From: Flavobacteriaceae bacterium
Lineage (GTDB): Bacteria; Bacteroidota; Bacteroidia; Flavobacteriales; Flavobacteriaceae
Direction of reading: 5' to 3'
DNA: 7,893 nt
NCBI GenBank assembly: GCA_949507465.1
Contig: CATEMS010000273.1
Coordinates: 1-7,893, forward strand
Notes under the pieces: model-generated
What the model was told of the DNA's origin: nothing
The model's database searches: none
The model's input: the letters and a program-made list of their open reading frames with translations, nothing else
Shown: positions 7,199 to 7,893 of the stretch, piece by piece
Layout of the letters: each line of letters begins with the position of its first letter
How positions within the stretch are numbered: the first letter of the stretch is position 1
Program-made: the position numbers and the translations under genes

Positions 7199-7445
7199 GA
7201 ATTCATTTTTAAGGTGTAAAGATAGTTTTTTTTAAGGCTTTTTTTGGTACAGTTATTTGTTTCTTTACCAAGTAAGAAGTCATGCCTCAAAAAAGTCAAA
7301 AACAGAGATTTATAACCTTGTAAATAGCTTGAGACAAATAAGATATTCTTAAAGTCTTTTTTTAGGTTATTAGGTTTGTTATTTTTAAAGCGCTAATAAA
7401 TATCAGGCAAATAACTAGAATGTAAATTACGGTAGGATTAAAAAT
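7199..7445. other. AT-rich divergent intergenic region between argS and the small gene
   Basis: This 247-bp stretch must hold the promoters of both argS and the plus-strand gene. On the minus strand TATCTTTA (7224-7217) is a one-mismatch version of the TAnnTTTG box about 19 bases from the argS ATG, but no TTG lies at the proper distance upstream. On the plus strand TAACCTTG (7313-7320) is another one-mismatch box, again without a good -33 partner. No RNA gene, repeat array or substantial hairpin is seen. Confidence 0.3.
7434..7437 (+). promoter_or_regulatory. Shine-Dalgarno-like AGGA before the small gene
   Basis: AGGA lies 8 bases before the ATG at 7446, the ideal distance for a ribosome binding site. 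It supports that start. It stands out because the other genes in this window lack a correctly spaced Shine-Dalgarno sequence, as is usual in Bacteroidota. Confidence 0.45.
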
Positions 7446-7877
7446 ATGCTTGTAAACGTATCATACAACAACAAACAAACAGACCATAAAATTGCCCAAC
7501 AAGTGGGAGCACCTTATTCCCTAACAGAGCGTTTCAAGCTAAAAGGTATTGGTTCTCCAAAGCTTATTATTACCCAAACAAGCATACAAATTCATAACCT
7601 ACTTATCCTAGACAACAACAGAAATCAGTGCAATATAGAAATGCGCCCCAATGGTATCATTGTTGGTTTTAGATCACTGCTAGAAAGCTATGCACTTGTC
7701 ATTCCTTATTATAAATTGGTTCTCTACAAAGGCAAAGCAGAGGAGTACTCTATCTACAAAGACAATTATTTTATCAAAATACAAGCGCGCACTAAAGACA
7801 AAGAAATTCATCGCTTTGTTAAAAAAGTACTCAAAGCGAAGGCACTGAGCAGCTCCCAAAGAATAGATGAGCTGTGA
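7446..7877 (+). CDS. Small conserved-looking protein of unknown function
   Basis: This 143-residue protein is not recognised. It has no signal peptide or membrane segment, so it is probably cytoplasmic. Residues 1-35 are polar. The middle, about 38-112, alternates hydrophobic and polar residues as expected of consecutive beta-strands (KLIITQTSIQIHNLLIL, GIIVGFRS, YALVIPYYKLVLYKG, NYFIKIQAR). The C-terminal 114-133 is lysine-rich and likely helical (DKEIHRFVKKVLKAKAL). A strand-rich barrel capped by a C-terminal helix recalls a PH-like fold, but this is an impression from the pattern only. The protein is basic. A well-placed AGGA precedes the ATG, and codon use resembles the neighbours, so it is likely a real gene rather than chance. 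It is transcribed away from argS and ends 16 bp before the window edge, so any operon partner downstream cannot be seen. Confidence 0.75.
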   Translation: MLVNVSYNNKQTDHKIAQQVGAPYSLTERFKLKGIGSPKLIITQTSIQIHNLLILDNNRNQCNIEMRPNGIIVGFRSLLESYALVIPYYKLVLYKGKAEEYSIYKDNYFIKIQARTKDKEIHRFVKKVLKAKALSSSQRIDEL

Positions 7878-7893
7878 TAGAGCGTAACAAACC

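Noticed and set aside
7373..7893. GGTTTGTTA (7373-7381) and TAACAAACC (7885-7893) as inverted repeats flanking the small gene
   Set aside because: Nine bases of AT-rich sequence over 500 bp is expected by chance fairly often, the second copy is cut by the window edge, and no transposase or target duplication is present.

Overview
The window looks like chromosomal DNA from a member of the Bacteroidota, most likely class Flavobacteriia. Support comes from its visibly AT-rich composition, A-rich leaders mostly without Shine-Dalgarno sites, and a clean TTTG / TAnnTTTG promoter of the Bacteroidota primary sigma factor type in front of ffh. It also carries a FecI/FecR/TonB-dependent receptor cassette, a type that is abundant in this phylum. 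Species cannot be read from the sequence.

Layout. Positions 1-1116 (-) hold the N-terminal 372 codons of ffh, the signal recognition particle GTPase, cut by the left window edge. A 273-bp divergent intergenic region (1117-1389) holds the ffh promoter, a 16-bp palindrome and a strong leader hairpin. Three plus-strand genes follow: an ECF sigma factor (1390-1899), a FecR-type anti-sigma factor (1954-2868) and a TonB-dependent receptor with an N-terminal signalling (STN) domain (2834-5419). The last two overlap by 35 bp. Arginyl-tRNA synthetase, argS (5423-7198, -), converges on the receptor gene with only 3 bp between the stop codons. After a 247-bp AT-rich gap, a small unrecognised protein gene (7446-7877, +) closes the window.

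How it works together. The sigma/anti-sigma/receptor trio is a complete cell-surface signalling module. The receptor would bind an external ligand at the outer membrane, its STN domain would contact the periplasmic part of FecR, and FecR would then release or activate the sigma factor. No SusD-like lipoprotein gene follows the receptor and nothing in the window names the ligand. Flanking ffh and argS are housekeeping translation and secretion genes with no evident functional link to the cassette. I see no mobile element, CRISPR array, tRNA or rRNA. I see no evidence of a radically new system; the most interesting points are the leader hairpin before the sigma gene, the palindrome between the divergent genes, the unknown ligand of the receptor and the uncharacterised terminal gene.
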